DNA from: Pseudomonas wuhanensis | GTDB taxonomy: Bacteria > Pseudomonadota > Gammaproteobacteria > Pseudomonadales > Pseudomonadaceae | Direction: 5' to 3' | Length of the DNA stretch: 64,000 bases | NCBI RefSeq assembly: GCF_030687395.1 | Contig: NZ_CP117430.1 | Span: 3,472,001 to 3,536,000, forward strand | Part shown: in pieces, positions 47,654 to 57,024 of the stretch | How the letters are laid out: each line of letters opens with the position of its first letter | How positions within the stretch are numbered: position 1 is the stretch's first letter | Notes under the pieces: model-generated | Told to the model about the DNA's origin: nothing | Databases searched by the model: none | The model's input: only the letters and a program-made list of their open reading frames with translations | Made by a program: the position numbers and the translations under genes

Positions 47654-50233
47654 TTAATTGCCTCCTTTGTGTACAAGAACATGTCGTCTCGGCGTCATTA
47701 CCACAATATTCTCCATGTCATACACCCCGCCACCTTGTGCAATTTCTAATCGGTGATGGAGTTCAAACTTTACTCGACCTCCGTACTGATCATTTGTGAT
47801 TGGGAAAGGTGCGCTGCCCTTGCGCATAAACCTTAAGTTTGTGGCATTGAACTGAGTGTTTAAGCTTATGTCAGCCGCAACAGTTCTCCAAAACGCCTCT
47901 CTGAACCTATGAAAGTTAGCAAACTCCTTCCCTCTTAACTGGTCTGCGATCTGCGAAGGAATCGGCGCACCGTCCGTTCGTGCGACTTCGCCGAGCCATA
48001 CCCCTGAAACCGACTCCCCAAACCCCATCGCCACACCTGGATCATCTCGCCGGTCCAGAAACAGAACATCCGGCGAAGGCAACTCCATATCCGCCGGATA
48101 CCCCGGAATACTGGCACCGATCTGCCCTTCGTCAACAGCCGGAAACGTCTCGTTTTGCGGTAGGACCGGGATGGCCGGTGTGCCGGGATAAACCGCTGGA
48201 ATCGGCGGTATGACAGGTAAGGTTGTAGGACCGAGCTGTTCGATACCTGGCGGAACCAGGGGTGTCCAGGTTCCGACGCCGACCGGACGAATCGGCCAGG
48301 GCAGGACCGCAGGAGTGATCCCCAGTTGTCCCTGGCTGCTTTGCGGCGTGGTGATGCTGATTTTGTCGAGGTTGAAAGGATTGGCGCCGAACTCCGCCCG
48401 CTCCTGGTAGCGCAGTTCGAACTCGCGTCGCTCACCGACCCAGGTACTTTTCGGTGCATAGGGCGCGAAGCCTTGTTCGATGCGTTTTTTGTTGACCTTA
48501 TCGAATTGGGCGATGAGCGCCGGATGCTCGCCTAGGGTTCGCCACAGCGCTTCATCGAAAGTGGCGAGCGACTTGAATTCACGGCCACGGAACTGGTCGC
48601 CGATCTGCACGGGAATGGCGGCACCTTGTGCCTGGCTCGCGGTTTTCCACCAGTCATTCGCCGCCGGTTTACCGACCCCTGTGACGACGCCCGAGCCTAT
48701 GGGTGGCAGATTGAAGGTGAAGTAAATCGGCGGCTGATCAGGCACGCACACAATGCAATCGCTGATACGCAGATCGACGCCCGTCGCAATGGCCTCGACC
48801 TGTGGTGTCAACATGCTCAGGCCGGGCTGACTGGCAGTGGCAACCTGAGTGGTGTCCTGGGTGAATTGCAGGTGCCTGGCTGGCGATCCGGGAATCTCGG
48901 CGCTATAGCGGCCGGTCAGCGGGTCAAGCACCGCGTTGATGACCGGCACATCAGCACCAATATCATCGCCCGTAGTGACAGCGATGATCGCGGTGCCTTC
49001 CGGCACGGTTTCAGGTTTTAGTCGGTACGCGACCTCCACTGAACCGCCCGCATCGGCGACCGATTGCATCGCTTGGCGGTCAGTAAGGCCCAACGCTTGC
49101 GCCGGCACCCCGAAAGCCTGAAACAAACGCTGACGTTGCTCAGCGCTCAACTCACCATTGCCAAGGGTTGGCGAGTACACCATCGCAGTGACGAACACCG
49201 GCCCCGTTTTTGCGGCAATCCCCCCGAAATCAATGAAGGCATTGACGGCAGACTGGACAGCCATCTCAAGCACTGCAGCGCCTTGCTGCGCAACGAATAT
49301 ACCCTCGCGCGTCAAAGCCATCCCGCCAGCCGTCAGCGAAGACATGGGGATCGTAAGCGAGTTAGCCTGCCTGACCCGCTCGACCCGTACATCTTCATCG
49401 GTCTGCTGCTTGAAGCGAACTCGAGCTTCACGCTGCTCCGCGTACTGGCGCTGGGCCTCCCAGACCGCTTCCCTTTCGCGCCAGACAATCGTCTGCTCGA
49501 CATGACGCCTGGCCAGCGCGTTGGACTTGTCAGTGAGTGCGCTTATCTGTGCGGATAGCAGCCGCGCTTCGTGGGCAGCGTTGTAGGCGTTTTCCCAGAT
49601 CTGGTGGCCGTCGTTGAGTGCCTGGCCGAACTGCCCCAGTCGCGTCAGGTAATCGTTCGAAGTGCGGATAAGTGGATCGTGCCCATCGAATGAGCGAGCG
49701 ACCGCGTTCCTGCCATTGATCTCGGCGGTTTTTCGGGCGATGAGCCCGTCGATTTCGTTTTTTTCTTTGGTAATCAGGTAAAGCTGCCAGCGTTCACTCG
49801 AATCGCTGTTGGGCGGCCGTCGAGTAGCCGATATTTCGTGTTCAAGGGATGGCGCGAGTTGCCCTGCCTTGTCGACAAAACGACGGTCCACCTCAGCCCT
49901 GATGACGTCGTGACGCTGCGCCAGCCCCGCCAGAAACTGGTGAAGAGCCTGGACGCGGGCCTGTTCCTGCGTTTGTGCAGCGGCGGCCTGTGCTTGAGCC
50001 GCCTCGGCCTGCGCTTTGGCCTCGGCTTGCGCGCGCTCTTTTTCCTTTTTCTGACGATCCGCTTCTATGGCTCGCCTTCGGGCCTTTTGCTTTTTCTTGC
50101 TGGTTTTACCGAACCCGCCTGAAACCCCTCCGCCGCCACCAAAACCGCCGCCAGAGCCACCACTGGAAGCGGGTGGTCCGGACCTGATGACAACACTGCC
50201 TGACGTTCCATCGTAATGTGTTTGTTGTGCCAT
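47654..50233 (-). CDS. S-type pyocin with tandem DNase domains (inactive then active HNH)
   Basis: 859 residues. A Gly/Ser-rich N-terminus (1-42), basic/charged coiled coils (43-100 and 155-290), a small hydrophobic stretch 300-340, and a pyocin S domain (about 345-510, ending 'CVPDQPPIYFTFNLPP'). Residues 520-640 match the colicin E9 DNase fold but lack every catalytic His (R608-Y609 for His-His; S633 and L637 for the later His pair). A Pro-rich linker (640-710) is followed by a second DNase domain (735-859) with H826, H827, N842, H851 and H855 intact. ATG 50233 has AAGGAG upstream. It should degrade DNA of sensitive related strains. No LexA or P box was found upstream. Confidence 0.92.
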   Translation of the reverse strand: MAQQTHYDGTSGSVVIRSGPPASSGGSGGGFGGGGGVSGGFGKTSKKKQKARRRAIEADRQKKEKERAQAEAKAQAEAAQAQAAAAQTQEQARVQALHQFLAGLAQRHDVIRAEVDRRFVDKAGQLAPSLEHEISATRRPPNSDSSERWQLYLITKEKNEIDGLIARKTAEINGRNAVARSFDGHDPLIRTSNDYLTRLGQFGQALNDGHQIWENAYNAAHEARLLSAQISALTDKSNALARRHVEQTIVWREREAVWEAQRQYAEQREARVRFKQQTDEDVRVERVRQANSLTIPMSSLTAGGMALTREGIFVAQQGAAVLEMAVQSAVNAFIDFGGIAAKTGPVFVTAMVYSPTLGNGELSAEQRQRLFQAFGVPAQALGLTDRQAMQSVADAGGSVEVAYRLKPETVPEGTAIIAVTTGDDIGADVPVINAVLDPLTGRYSAEIPGSPARHLQFTQDTTQVATASQPGLSMLTPQVEAIATGVDLRISDCIVCVPDQPPIYFTFNLPPIGSGVVTGVGKPAANDWWKTASQAQGAAIPVQIGDQFRGREFKSLATFDEALWRTLGEHPALIAQFDKVNKKRIEQGFAPYAPKSTWVGERREFELRYQERAEFGANPFNLDKISITTPQSSQGQLGITPAVLPWPIRPVGVGTWTPLVPPGIEQLGPTTLPVIPPIPAVYPGTPAIPVLPQNETFPAVDEGQIGASIPGYPADMELPSPDVLFLDRRDDPGVAMGFGESVSGVWLGEVARTDGAPIPSQIADQLRGKEFANFHRFREAFWRTVAADISLNTQFNATNLRFMRKGSAPFPITNDQYGGRVKFELHHRLEIAQGGGVYDMENIVVMTPRRHVLVHKGGN

Positions 50234-50459
50234 ACAGTCACTCCTTGTCTGTAGGGCACAGCATGTCGATGGAGCCGCAGTCGGGTGCGGTACATAGTTA
50301 TCGGTGTGGATTTAAATCGAAGTGCTATTGGGGGGGATGAGCCACCCACGTCGGTAACAAATCCGCTCCTTTTGCGGTTTTTCGTTAGAGGTAGTGTCGA
50401 TTCAGGCGAACGCCATTCGACTAGACAGCAAATCTCTCAAATCCAGCGGAGACAAGACC

Positions 50460-50885
50460 ATGCGATTCATGATCATTGTGAAAGCCAGCCCGGATTCCGA
50501 AGCCGGTGTGATGCCCAGCGAAGAACTGATGACCGCGATGGGCAATTTCAACGAGGAGCTGGCCAAGGCCGGCATCCTTATCGATTGCGATGGCCTGCAG
50601 CCCAGCAGCAAAGGCGCCCGCGTGCGTTTCTCGGGTGACCAGCGCACAGTGATCGACGGCCCGTTCGCCGCGACCAAAGAGCTGATCGCCGGCTATTGGC
50701 TGTGGCAGGTGAAGTCGAAAGATGAAGCGATCGAGTGGGTCAAGCGCTGCCCTAACCCGATGCCGGGGACAGAGGCCGAGATCGAGATTCGTCAGGTGTA
50801 CGAGGCCGAAGACTTCGGTGCCGAATTCACACCACAATTGCGCGAGCAGGAAGAACGAGTGCGTGCGCAGGCGAAGAAGCACTGA
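50460..50885 (+). CDS. YciI/DGPF-family protein
   Basis: 141 residues starting 'MRFMIIVKASPDSEAG', with the family motif 'VIDGPFAATKELIAGYWLWQV' (DGPF) and 'RCPNPMPGTEAEIEIRQV'. Members are small ferredoxin-like dimers often paired with ECF sigma factors in other bacteria; none is adjacent here. ATG 50460 has GCGGAG upstream; the frame from 50394 is longer but lacks a site. Divergent from the pyocin gene; a REP pair follows. Confidence 0.88.
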   Translation: MRFMIIVKASPDSEAGVMPSEELMTAMGNFNEELAKAGILIDCDGLQPSSKGARVRFSGDQRTVIDGPFAATKELIAGYWLWQVKSKDEAIEWVKRCPNPMPGTEAEIEIRQVYEAEDFGAEFTPQLREQEERVRAQAKKH

Positions 50886-50899
50886 AGCACACCTGACAT

Positions 50900-51001
50900 A
50901 CCGCTTTCGCGAGCAAGCCCGCTCCTACATTTGATCTCTGGCGTACACAGAATGTGTGACCAAAACAGATCCAGTGTGGGAGCGGGCTTGCTCGCGAAGA
51001 G
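50900..51001. repeat. REP pair (type A), inverted
   Basis: CCGCTTTCGCGAGCAAGCCC at 50901 with GCTCCTACAT, mirrored by GTGTGGGAGCGGGCTTGCTC ending about 50999. Between the convergent YciI-like and DUF3313 genes. Confidence 0.83.
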
Positions 51002-51019
51002 GCCCTCAGCCTCGCCGCA

Positions 51020-51697
51020 TTACTTGGACTTGGACTTGAGTTTCAGATACGACTGATGCATATCCGATGCCCAGCCATCGATCACGTTTTTCACGTCACT
51101 GGCCTTCATCACCTGATCTGCGCTTTCCAGCGGTTTGCCAATGCCCTTGCGCACCACTTGGGCCACGACTTTGTTGTTGGCGCCGTCGAGAAACACCGCT
51201 TCGGTGGCCAGATTGGTTTCCTGGTCGCGAATGCCGCTGGCTGTACTGACTGCCGCCGCCACCAAGGCAATCGGGATCACTTCATAAGGCTGGAGGCCTT
51301 CGGTCTTGCTGGTAACAGAGGTGATCGCCGCACGCACCACCATAACGCCAGGGCCGGGGCCGCTGGCCAATGGCAGGGATTTACCCACCTCGCGTTTGAG
51401 CGCCTGATCGTAGTAGCTGGTGATGCCGTTCAGCGTGGCCTGAGGGATTTTCACCGTCGGTTGCGGTTTGGGATAGAGCTGAGTCGGCTCGATGTAGACA
51501 CTGGTGAACTTGTTGACGTCGAGCTTGGGGTCCATCCAGCGCATGACCACGGCGCCCGATGGCGACTTGGCTTCCTTAAGCTGACTGTAGTCCTTGAGAA
51601 AGCCGGAATACTGGTCCGGCTCGACGACTTTGCTCGAGCAGCCCACCACCCCGAGCGAGGCGATGCACAGTGTGCTCATCAGTAACGCAAGCTTCAT
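51020..51697 (-). CDS. DUF3313 lipoprotein
   Basis: 225 residues. Signal peptide with lipobox V-V-G-C ('LMSTLCIASLGVVGCSSK', lipidated Cys about residue 20), then 'YSGFLKDYSQL' and 'SVYIEPTQLYP', features of DUF3313 envelope lipoproteins. The centre (about 120-165) is 'VVRAAITSVTSKTEG...YEVIPIALVAAAVS'. Predicted outer-membrane-anchored, periplasm-facing. ATG 51697 has CAGGAG 6 bases upstream; the long 5' extension of the frame is spurious. Function unknown. Confidence 0.85.
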   Translation of the reverse strand: MKLALLMSTLCIASLGVVGCSSKVVEPDQYSGFLKDYSQLKEAKSPSGAVVMRWMDPKLDVNKFTSVYIEPTQLYPKPQPTVKIPQATLNGITSYYDQALKREVGKSLPLASGPGPGVMVVRAAITSVTSKTEGLQPYEVIPIALVAAAVSTASGIRDQETNLATEAVFLDGANNKVVAQVVRKGIGKPLESADQVMKASDVKNVIDGWASDMHQSYLKLKSKSK

Positions 51698-51830
51698 GCT
51701 GTAACTCCTGTCAGAAGGCCGGGCAACAATATTGCATAGGGGAATTACAGGTATAGCCAATGCCCGGCACTTTGTTATCAAAAAGGCACAATATTCATCC
51801 ATTGCTGAAGTGATCGCGGCAATATTCAAA

Positions 51831-51862
51831 GGCCCCTTCGCGGGCAAGCCTCGCTCCTGCAG
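51831..51862. repeat. Single REP arm (type A)
   Basis: CCTTCGCGGGCAAGCCTCGC with GCTCCTGCAG, a lone type A arm without its inverted partner, between the membrane-protein gene and the DUF3313 gene. Confidence 0.7.
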
Positions 51863-51925
51863 GTCCGGGTTGCCCGAAGACATCAGCTCAAACAACACAA
51901 ACCTCATCGGGAAAAACCTGGTCAA

Positions 51926-52894
51926 TCACCACGAAGACCCGCTTTTCGCCGCCAGCTCCCGCCGACTATTGGCCCGCATCGCCTTGATCAACGACACCGT
52001 GCCCACCAGGATGATCACCGCGGCGAACAGGAAGTCGATGGTGTACAGCTGGAAGTCATTCAACGGCCCCACCAGAAACACCCGGATCGCACCAATACTC
52101 ACCAGCGTCGCGAGAAAATCGATGCCCGGTTCATCGCGATAAAACACGTGCAGCAGCGGCAGGCACATCACCAGCAACAACAGCAGCACAATCACCTTGA
52201 ACGAGCCCTTGCGCTCGACGCTGAACGCGCACTCGTAGGCGCTGTAGGGCTTGTAGTCTTCCTCGCGAATCAACGAATTTTTCTCGTTGATGTACTCCAC
52301 ACGGTTGTACTTCTGGATCGGCGTAAAGGTGTTCGACATTTCCATGCCAGTGGTGATGTGCCTGAACTTCAAATCGATGCGCTCATTGCCCTTGAGGATG
52401 TACAGCACCGGTTTGTAGCCGTAGCGATAGGTGTCGAACGGAAAGTCCGTCGACCGCCCCTGGACCCCGATGGGTCTGGACTCGAGTTCTGCGTAGGCAC
52501 TTTTGTTGGTCGAAGACAGGTTGCGGCTCAGGGGCTTGATTTTGACCTGTTCCATGAGAATCGGCGCAATGCCGTAGGACCACTGCATGGGTTCCATGCG
52601 CAGCCGCAGTTCATTGCGGCCCAGATCATAACGATCAAAGGTTCGCTCGGAGACGATCACCGCGCCCGAGAGCATGAACTCGCCATGAACGTTGTTGGTG
52701 ATGTGCAGCGACAGTCGGTCCTTGCCCGAATCGCTGGCATCGCTGGCCGGCGGCGTGCCGCACCAGGCGTAGCTGCTGAACGTCTCCCCAAGCTGGCCGT
52801 TACGGTTCTCTTTGAACACATAAAAATAACTGCCCCACAGCGCCGCCATCAGCAGCAACGCGAAAAGCCCTAAAATCTTCTTGCCCACGCTCAA
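51926..52894 (-). CDS. Unknown inner-membrane protein (322 aa)
   Basis: Not recognised. One N-terminal membrane helix (residues 7-27), a periplasmic domain of about 205 residues with no known motif (a Cys at 45; 'LRLRMEPMQWSYGIAPILMEQV'), then three membrane helices (about 235-252, 263-280 and 288-308) and a basic tail. The topology resembles CreD/TonB-accessory-like or inner-membrane stress proteins, but no motif confirms this. The TTG/GTG alternatives are weaker than ATG 52894 (AAAGGAG lies upstream). It is monocistronic. Confidence 0.7.
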   Translation of the reverse strand: MSVGKKILGLFALLLMAALWGSYFYVFKENRNGQLGETFSSYAWCGTPPASDASDSGKDRLSLHITNNVHGEFMLSGAVIVSERTFDRYDLGRNELRLRMEPMQWSYGIAPILMEQVKIKPLSRNLSSTNKSAYAELESRPIGVQGRSTDFPFDTYRYGYKPVLYILKGNERIDLKFRHITTGMEMSNTFTPIQKYNRVEYINEKNSLIREEDYKPYSAYECAFSVERKGSFKVIVLLLLLVMCLPLLHVFYRDEPGIDFLATLVSIGAIRVFLVGPLNDFQLYTIDFLFAAVIILVGTVSLIKAMRANSRRELAAKSGSSW

Positions 52895-53004
52895 ACCAGA
52901 CTCCTTTCTTTGCTGACTCCTTATGAGGCGCGGACTCTATCAAAATGCCATCACTGGCCCAAGCAAAAATACCCAGACAAGGAAGACCCCCTCGCCACAG
53001 GGCT

Positions 53005-53499
53005 TCAGCGCCGCCGAAATAACGGCCGAGGTTCAATCACCGAACGCCCATAAAGCACACTCATCCCCGCCAATCCCTTCAGCGCATCTTCGGCGGATTT
53101 GTCTTCGCGCACGGCGAAGCTGTCGAAACCGCATTGGCGCATGTGGCTGAGTTGATCGCGCAGTACATCACCAATCGCGCGCAATTCGCCTTGCCAACCG
53201 AAGCGCGTACGCAACAGATAGGCCTGGCTGTAGGCGCGTCCGTCACGAAAACTCGGGAAGTCCAGGGCAATCAGCGGCAAGTCGGGAAACCACGGCGTCA
53301 GGTTTGTCACTTCGTCGTTGGGACCGAGCCAAACGCCTTCGAGCGCTGATGTTCTGTCGGCATTCAGGGCCAGCCACTGGGGTAACGGCAGTATCAGCGG
53401 TCCGGCCGGCAACTCCTCCGTTGCTTCACGAATCAACTGCCACGGATCGTCGCGCACCCACTCAGCGCCCCCGTCTTGCAAACGAATCAGATTGTTCAT
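53005..53499 (-). CDS. DUF934 protein, partner of nitrite/sulfite reductase
   Basis: 164 residues with the family core 'LIALDFPSFRDGRAYSQAYLLRTRFGWQGELRAIGDVLRDQL' and 'GFDSFAVREDKSAEDAL'. The gene overlaps the reductase stop by ATGA (53496-53499), a pairing found also in cysI loci of other proteobacteria. Its molecular role in siroheme-enzyme function is not established. As I recall it equals PA4129 of P. aeruginosa. Confidence 0.88.
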   Translation of the reverse strand: MNNLIRLQDGGAEWVRDDPWQLIREATEELPAGPLILPLPQWLALNADRTSALEGVWLGPNDEVTNLTPWFPDLPLIALDFPSFRDGRAYSQAYLLRTRFGWQGELRAIGDVLRDQLSHMRQCGFDSFAVREDKSAEDALKGLAGMSVLYGRSVIEPRPLFRRR

Positions 53500-55169
53500 G
53501 CCGACACCTCCAGCATTTTCGGGTACACCCGCTCCTTGAACGGCTCCAGACCGATGCGTGCAAAAGTATCGACGAACAATTCCTCGCTCTCCCGATAGCG
53601 AACGAACGTGGCGATGATCCGTTCAATGACATCGGGCACTTCGGCGGCACTGAAGGACGGGCCGATGACTTTGCCCAACGCGCTGTTCTTGCCCTGGGCG
53701 CCGCCGAGGGTGATCTGGTACCACTCGCTGCCATTTTTATCGACGCCAAGAATGCCGATGTTGCCGATGTGGTGGTGGCCGCAGGCGTTCATGCAACCTG
53801 AGATGTTCAGGCTGATATCGCCCAGGTCGTGCAGGTAATCCAGATCCTCGAATCGCGCCTGAATCGCTTGCGCGATGGGGATCGACTTGGCGTTGGCCAA
53901 GGCGCAGAAGTCGCCACCGGGGCAAGCGATGATGTCAGTCAGCAAGCCGATGTTGGCACTCCCCAGGCCTTGCTCGCAGGCCAGGCACCACAGCGCATAA
54001 AGGTCTGCCTTGGGCACGTCCGGCAGGACGATGTTCTGTTCATGGGCGATGCGGATTTCGCCGAAACCGAACTGCTCGGACCACTGCGCCATCGCTTCCA
54101 TTTGCTCGGCGGTGACATCCCCCGGTGGCGCAGCGATGCCCGGCTTGGTCGACAGCACCACGCTGGCATAACCCGTCACCTTGTGCGGCTGAACGTTGCG
54201 CGCCACCCAACGGGCGAATGTCGGGTTCTGGGCCAGGCGTGTGCCGAAGTCCAGGTCGGTGCCGGCCAGTGAACGGTAATCGGGGGGCACGAAGGCACTG
54301 GCGACACGCTCATATTCGACGTCGGTCAACTGCGCCGGACCGTCCTTGAGGTGCTGCCATTCCTCCTCCACTTCCTTGGCGAACGCTTCGATACCCAGTG
54401 CCTTGACCAGAATTTTGATCCGCGCCTTGTACTTGTTATCGCGCCGCCCGTGGCGGTTGTAGACCCGCAACACCGCCTCGACATAGGACAGCAGGTGCTG
54501 CCACGGCAAGCCTTCGCGAATCTGCAAACCGAGGATCGGCGTGCGCCCCAAGCCGCCGCCAACGATCACCCGCAAGAGCATTTGCCCGCTGTCATCGCGA
54601 TAAAGATAGAGGCCGATGTCATGCATCATGATCGCCGCGCGGTCCTGCTTCGCCGAGCAAATGGCGATCTTGAACTTGCGCGGCAGGAACAGGAATTCCG
54701 GGTTGATGGTCGACCATTGCCGCAGGATCTCTGCCAGCGGGCGCGGGTCCATCAACTCGTCCGCCGCGACGCCGGCGAAGGCTTCGGTGGTGATGTTGCG
54801 CACGCAGTTGCCGGAGGTCTGGATCGCGTGCATTTCCACCTGGGCCAGGCGTTCGAGGATGTCCGGCACCCGAGCCAGCTCGATCCAGTTGAACTGCATG
54901 TTCTGCCGGGTGGTGAAGTGGCCATAGCCACGATCGTAGTCCCGGGCGATGCTCGCCAAAATGCGCATTTGCTTCGCGCTCAGCGTGCCGTAGGGAATCG
55001 CCACGCGCAGCATGTAGGCATGCTTTTGCATGTACAGGCCGTTCTGCAAACGCAGGGGCAGGAACTCTTCTTCACTCAACTCCCCGGCCATGAAACGTTC
55101 GACCTGATCGCGAAACTGCGCAACACGCTCGAACACCAAGGCCCGGTCATAGTCGTCGTACTGATACAT
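53496..55169 (-). CDS. Nitrite/sulfite reductase, siroheme [4Fe-4S] enzyme (PA4130/NirA type)
   Basis: 557 residues. Two ferredoxin-like halves and two siroheme-binding halves: 'RLQNGLYMQKHAYMLRVAIPYG', 'TTRQNMQFNWIEL', 'HAIQTSGNCVRNI', then the cluster ligands 'ACPGGDFC' (C-x5-C) and 'SGCMNACGHHH' (C-x3-C). It reduces sulfite to sulfide or nitrite to ammonia with six electrons. The association with orphan ccoN and DUF934 favours the PA4130 (NirA) paralogue over biosynthetic CysI, which I would expect elsewhere in the genome. GAGGTGG precedes ATG 55169. Confidence 0.88.
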   Translation of the reverse strand: MYQYDDYDRALVFERVAQFRDQVERFMAGELSEEEFLPLRLQNGLYMQKHAYMLRVAIPYGTLSAKQMRILASIARDYDRGYGHFTTRQNMQFNWIELARVPDILERLAQVEMHAIQTSGNCVRNITTEAFAGVAADELMDPRPLAEILRQWSTINPEFLFLPRKFKIAICSAKQDRAAIMMHDIGLYLYRDDSGQMLLRVIVGGGLGRTPILGLQIREGLPWQHLLSYVEAVLRVYNRHGRRDNKYKARIKILVKALGIEAFAKEVEEEWQHLKDGPAQLTDVEYERVASAFVPPDYRSLAGTDLDFGTRLAQNPTFARWVARNVQPHKVTGYASVVLSTKPGIAAPPGDVTAEQMEAMAQWSEQFGFGEIRIAHEQNIVLPDVPKADLYALWCLACEQGLGSANIGLLTDIIACPGGDFCALANAKSIPIAQAIQARFEDLDYLHDLGDISLNISGCMNACGHHHIGNIGILGVDKNGSEWYQITLGGAQGKNSALGKVIGPSFSAAEVPDVIERIIATFVRYRESEELFVDTFARIGLEPFKERVYPKMLEVSA

Positions 55170-55203
55170 GTGGCTGCCACCTCATCAGGAATTTTGCACA
55201 GAA

Positions 55204-55327
55204 CCTGTGGGAGCGGGCTTGTGTGGCGAGGGCACTTGCTCCCGCTGGGCTGCGCAGCGGCCCCAATGATGTGAGTGCTGCGCACTCAAGCGGGAGCAAG
55301 CTCCCTCGCCACACAAGCCCCCACAGG
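55204..55327. repeat. Nested REP: type B inside split type A arms
   Basis: CCTGTGGGAGCGGGCTTG (55204-55221) and AAGCCCCCACAGG (ending 55327) enclose TGTGGCGAGGGCACTTGCTC ... GAGCAAGCTCCCTCGCCACAC. Same composite build as at 45060-45191. It lies between divergent reductase and ccoN. Confidence 0.82.
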
Positions 55328-55580
55328 AATTGCGGTACGTCGAACGCTGCGGCTCGATCTGGGGGGCCAACTATGCGACAGCAGCGCAGCACGTTACAGA
55401 TTCAGCTAAACACTAAAAAACCGTATCAGAGCGCGGCAGATAGCCGCAGAAAGCCATCCAATCTGATCCGCACAAATGAAATATTCCTGAGTCTGTTTTG
55501 TTTGCGGCAGGGTTTCTACAGTTCATGGCATGCCAGACCGGGTGGCCTGGCAAGACTTTGCAACCGTGGAAGAACTGACC

Positions 55581-57008
55581 ATGAGCACAGCAACAATCGG
55601 ACAGGCCTATAACTACAAGGTCGTTCGCCAATTCGTCGTGGCAACCATCGTCTGGGGCGTCGTCGGGATGGCGATGGGGGTGTGGATCGCCTCGCAACTG
55701 GTGTGGCCCGAGATGAACCTCGACCTGCCGTGGACCACCTTCGGCCGCTTGCGCCCGCTGCACACCAGCCTGGTGATTTTCGGCTTTGCCGGCAGCGCGC
55801 AATTCGCCGCCAGTTACTACGCGGTACAGCGCACCTGCCAGGTGCGACTGTACTCCGACAAGCTCGCCGCGTTCACCTTTTGGGGCTGGCAATCGGTGAT
55901 CGTGGTGATGCTGATCACCCTGCCGCTGGGCTACACCACCACCAAGGAATACGCCGAAATCGAATTCTCCGGCGCGGTGTGGATGACGGTGGTCTGGGTC
56001 GCTTACGCCATCGTGTTCTTCACCACCGTGGTGCGACGCAAGACCCACCACATCTACGTCGGCAACTGGTTTTTCGGCGCATTCATCGTGGTGATTGCCA
56101 TGCTGCACGTGGTCAATCACCTGTCGATCCCGGTGGACTGGTTCAAGTCATATCCGGTGTATTCAGGGGCCACCGACGCCATGGTGCAGTGGTGGTACGG
56201 GCACAACGCGGTGGGGTTCTTCCTGACCACCGGCTTCCTCGGGATGATGTATTACTTCGTGCCGAAACAGGTCGGGCGACCGGTGTATTCCTATCGTTTG
56301 TCCATCGTGCATTTCTGGGCGCTGATCACCCTGTACATCTGGGCCGGCCCGCATCACTTGCACTACACCGCACTGCCGGACTGGGCACAGTCGCTGGGCA
56401 TGGCGATGTCGCTGATTCTGCTGGCGCCGAGCTGGGGCGGGATGATCAACGGCATGATGACGTTGTCGGGCGCCTGGCATAAGTTGCGCACCGACCCGAT
56501 CCTGCGCTTCCTCGTGCTGTCCCTGGCCTTCTACGGCATGTCGACCTTCGAAGGGCCGATGATGGCGATCAAGACGGTCAACGCCCTCTCCCACTACACC
56601 GACTGGACCATCGGCCACGTTCATGCCGGGGCCTTGGGCTGGGTGGCGATGATCACCTTCGGCGCGATCTACCACATGGTCCCGAAAGTCTTCGGCCGCC
56701 CGCAGATGCACAGCATCGGCCTGATCAACGCGCACTTCTGGCTGGCGACCATCGGTACCGTGTTGTACATCGCCTCGATGTGGGTCAACGGCATCACCCA
56801 GGGTTTGATGTGGCGCGCGATCAACGACGACGGCACGTTGACCTACTCCTTCGTCGAAGCCTTGCAGGCCAGTCATCCTGGGTTCGTGGTGCGCTTTGTC
56901 GGCGGGGTGTTCTTCCTCAGCGGCATGTTGCTGATGGCCTACAACACCTGGCGCACGGTGCGGGTGTCGGACGTGAAGATGGCCGAACTTGAAGCGCAGA
57001 TTGCCTGA
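55581..57008 (+). CDS. ccoN: Orphan cbb3-type cytochrome c oxidase subunit I (CcoN4 type)
   Basis: 475 residues, 12 membrane helices of a haem-copper oxidase catalytic subunit. Histidine ligands: '[14 protein letters not shown]' (low-spin haem), '[11 protein letters not shown]' and '[15 protein letters not shown]' (CuB), '[10 protein letters not shown]' (haem b3). No ccoO or ccoP follows, only a 73-residue gene, so it must borrow subunits encoded elsewhere. In P. aeruginosa the orphan CcoN4 confers cyanide and nitrite tolerance (recalled). ATG 55581 gives the family start; GGAAGAA lies upstream. No ANR box was found. Confidence 0.9.
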   Translation: MSTATIGQAYNYKVVRQFVVATIVWGVVGMAMGVWIASQLVWPEMNLDLPWTTFGRLRPLHTSLVIFGFAGSAQFAASYYAVQRTCQVRLYSDKLAAFTFWGWQSVIVVMLITLPLGYTTTKEYAEIEFSGAVWMTVVWVAYAIVFFTTVVRRKTHHIYVGNWFFGAFIVVIAMLHVVNHLSIPVDWFKSYPVYSGATDAMVQWWYGHNAVGFFLTTGFLGMMYYFVPKQVGRPVYSYRLSIVHFWALITLYIWAGPHHLHYTALPDWAQSLGMAMSLILLAPSWGGMINGMMTLSGAWHKLRTDPILRFLVLSLAFYGMSTFEGPMMAIKTVNALSHYTDWTIGHVHAGALGWVAMITFGAIYHMVPKVFGRPQMHSIGLINAHFWLATIGTVLYIASMWVNGITQGLMWRAINDDGTLTYSFVEALQASHPGFVVRFVGGVFFLSGMLLMAYNTWRTVRVSDVKMAELEAQIA

Positions 57009-57024
57009 GGCAAGGAGCCTGACA

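Noticed and set aside
50234..50459. CTGTGCCCTACAG near the pyocin start as a LexA site
   Set aside because: Spacing between CTG and CAG is 7, not the 10 needed for a LexA operator.
55328..55580. ANR/FNR box for the orphan ccoN
   Set aside because: No TTGAT-N4-ATCAA-like sequence is present in the upstream region.
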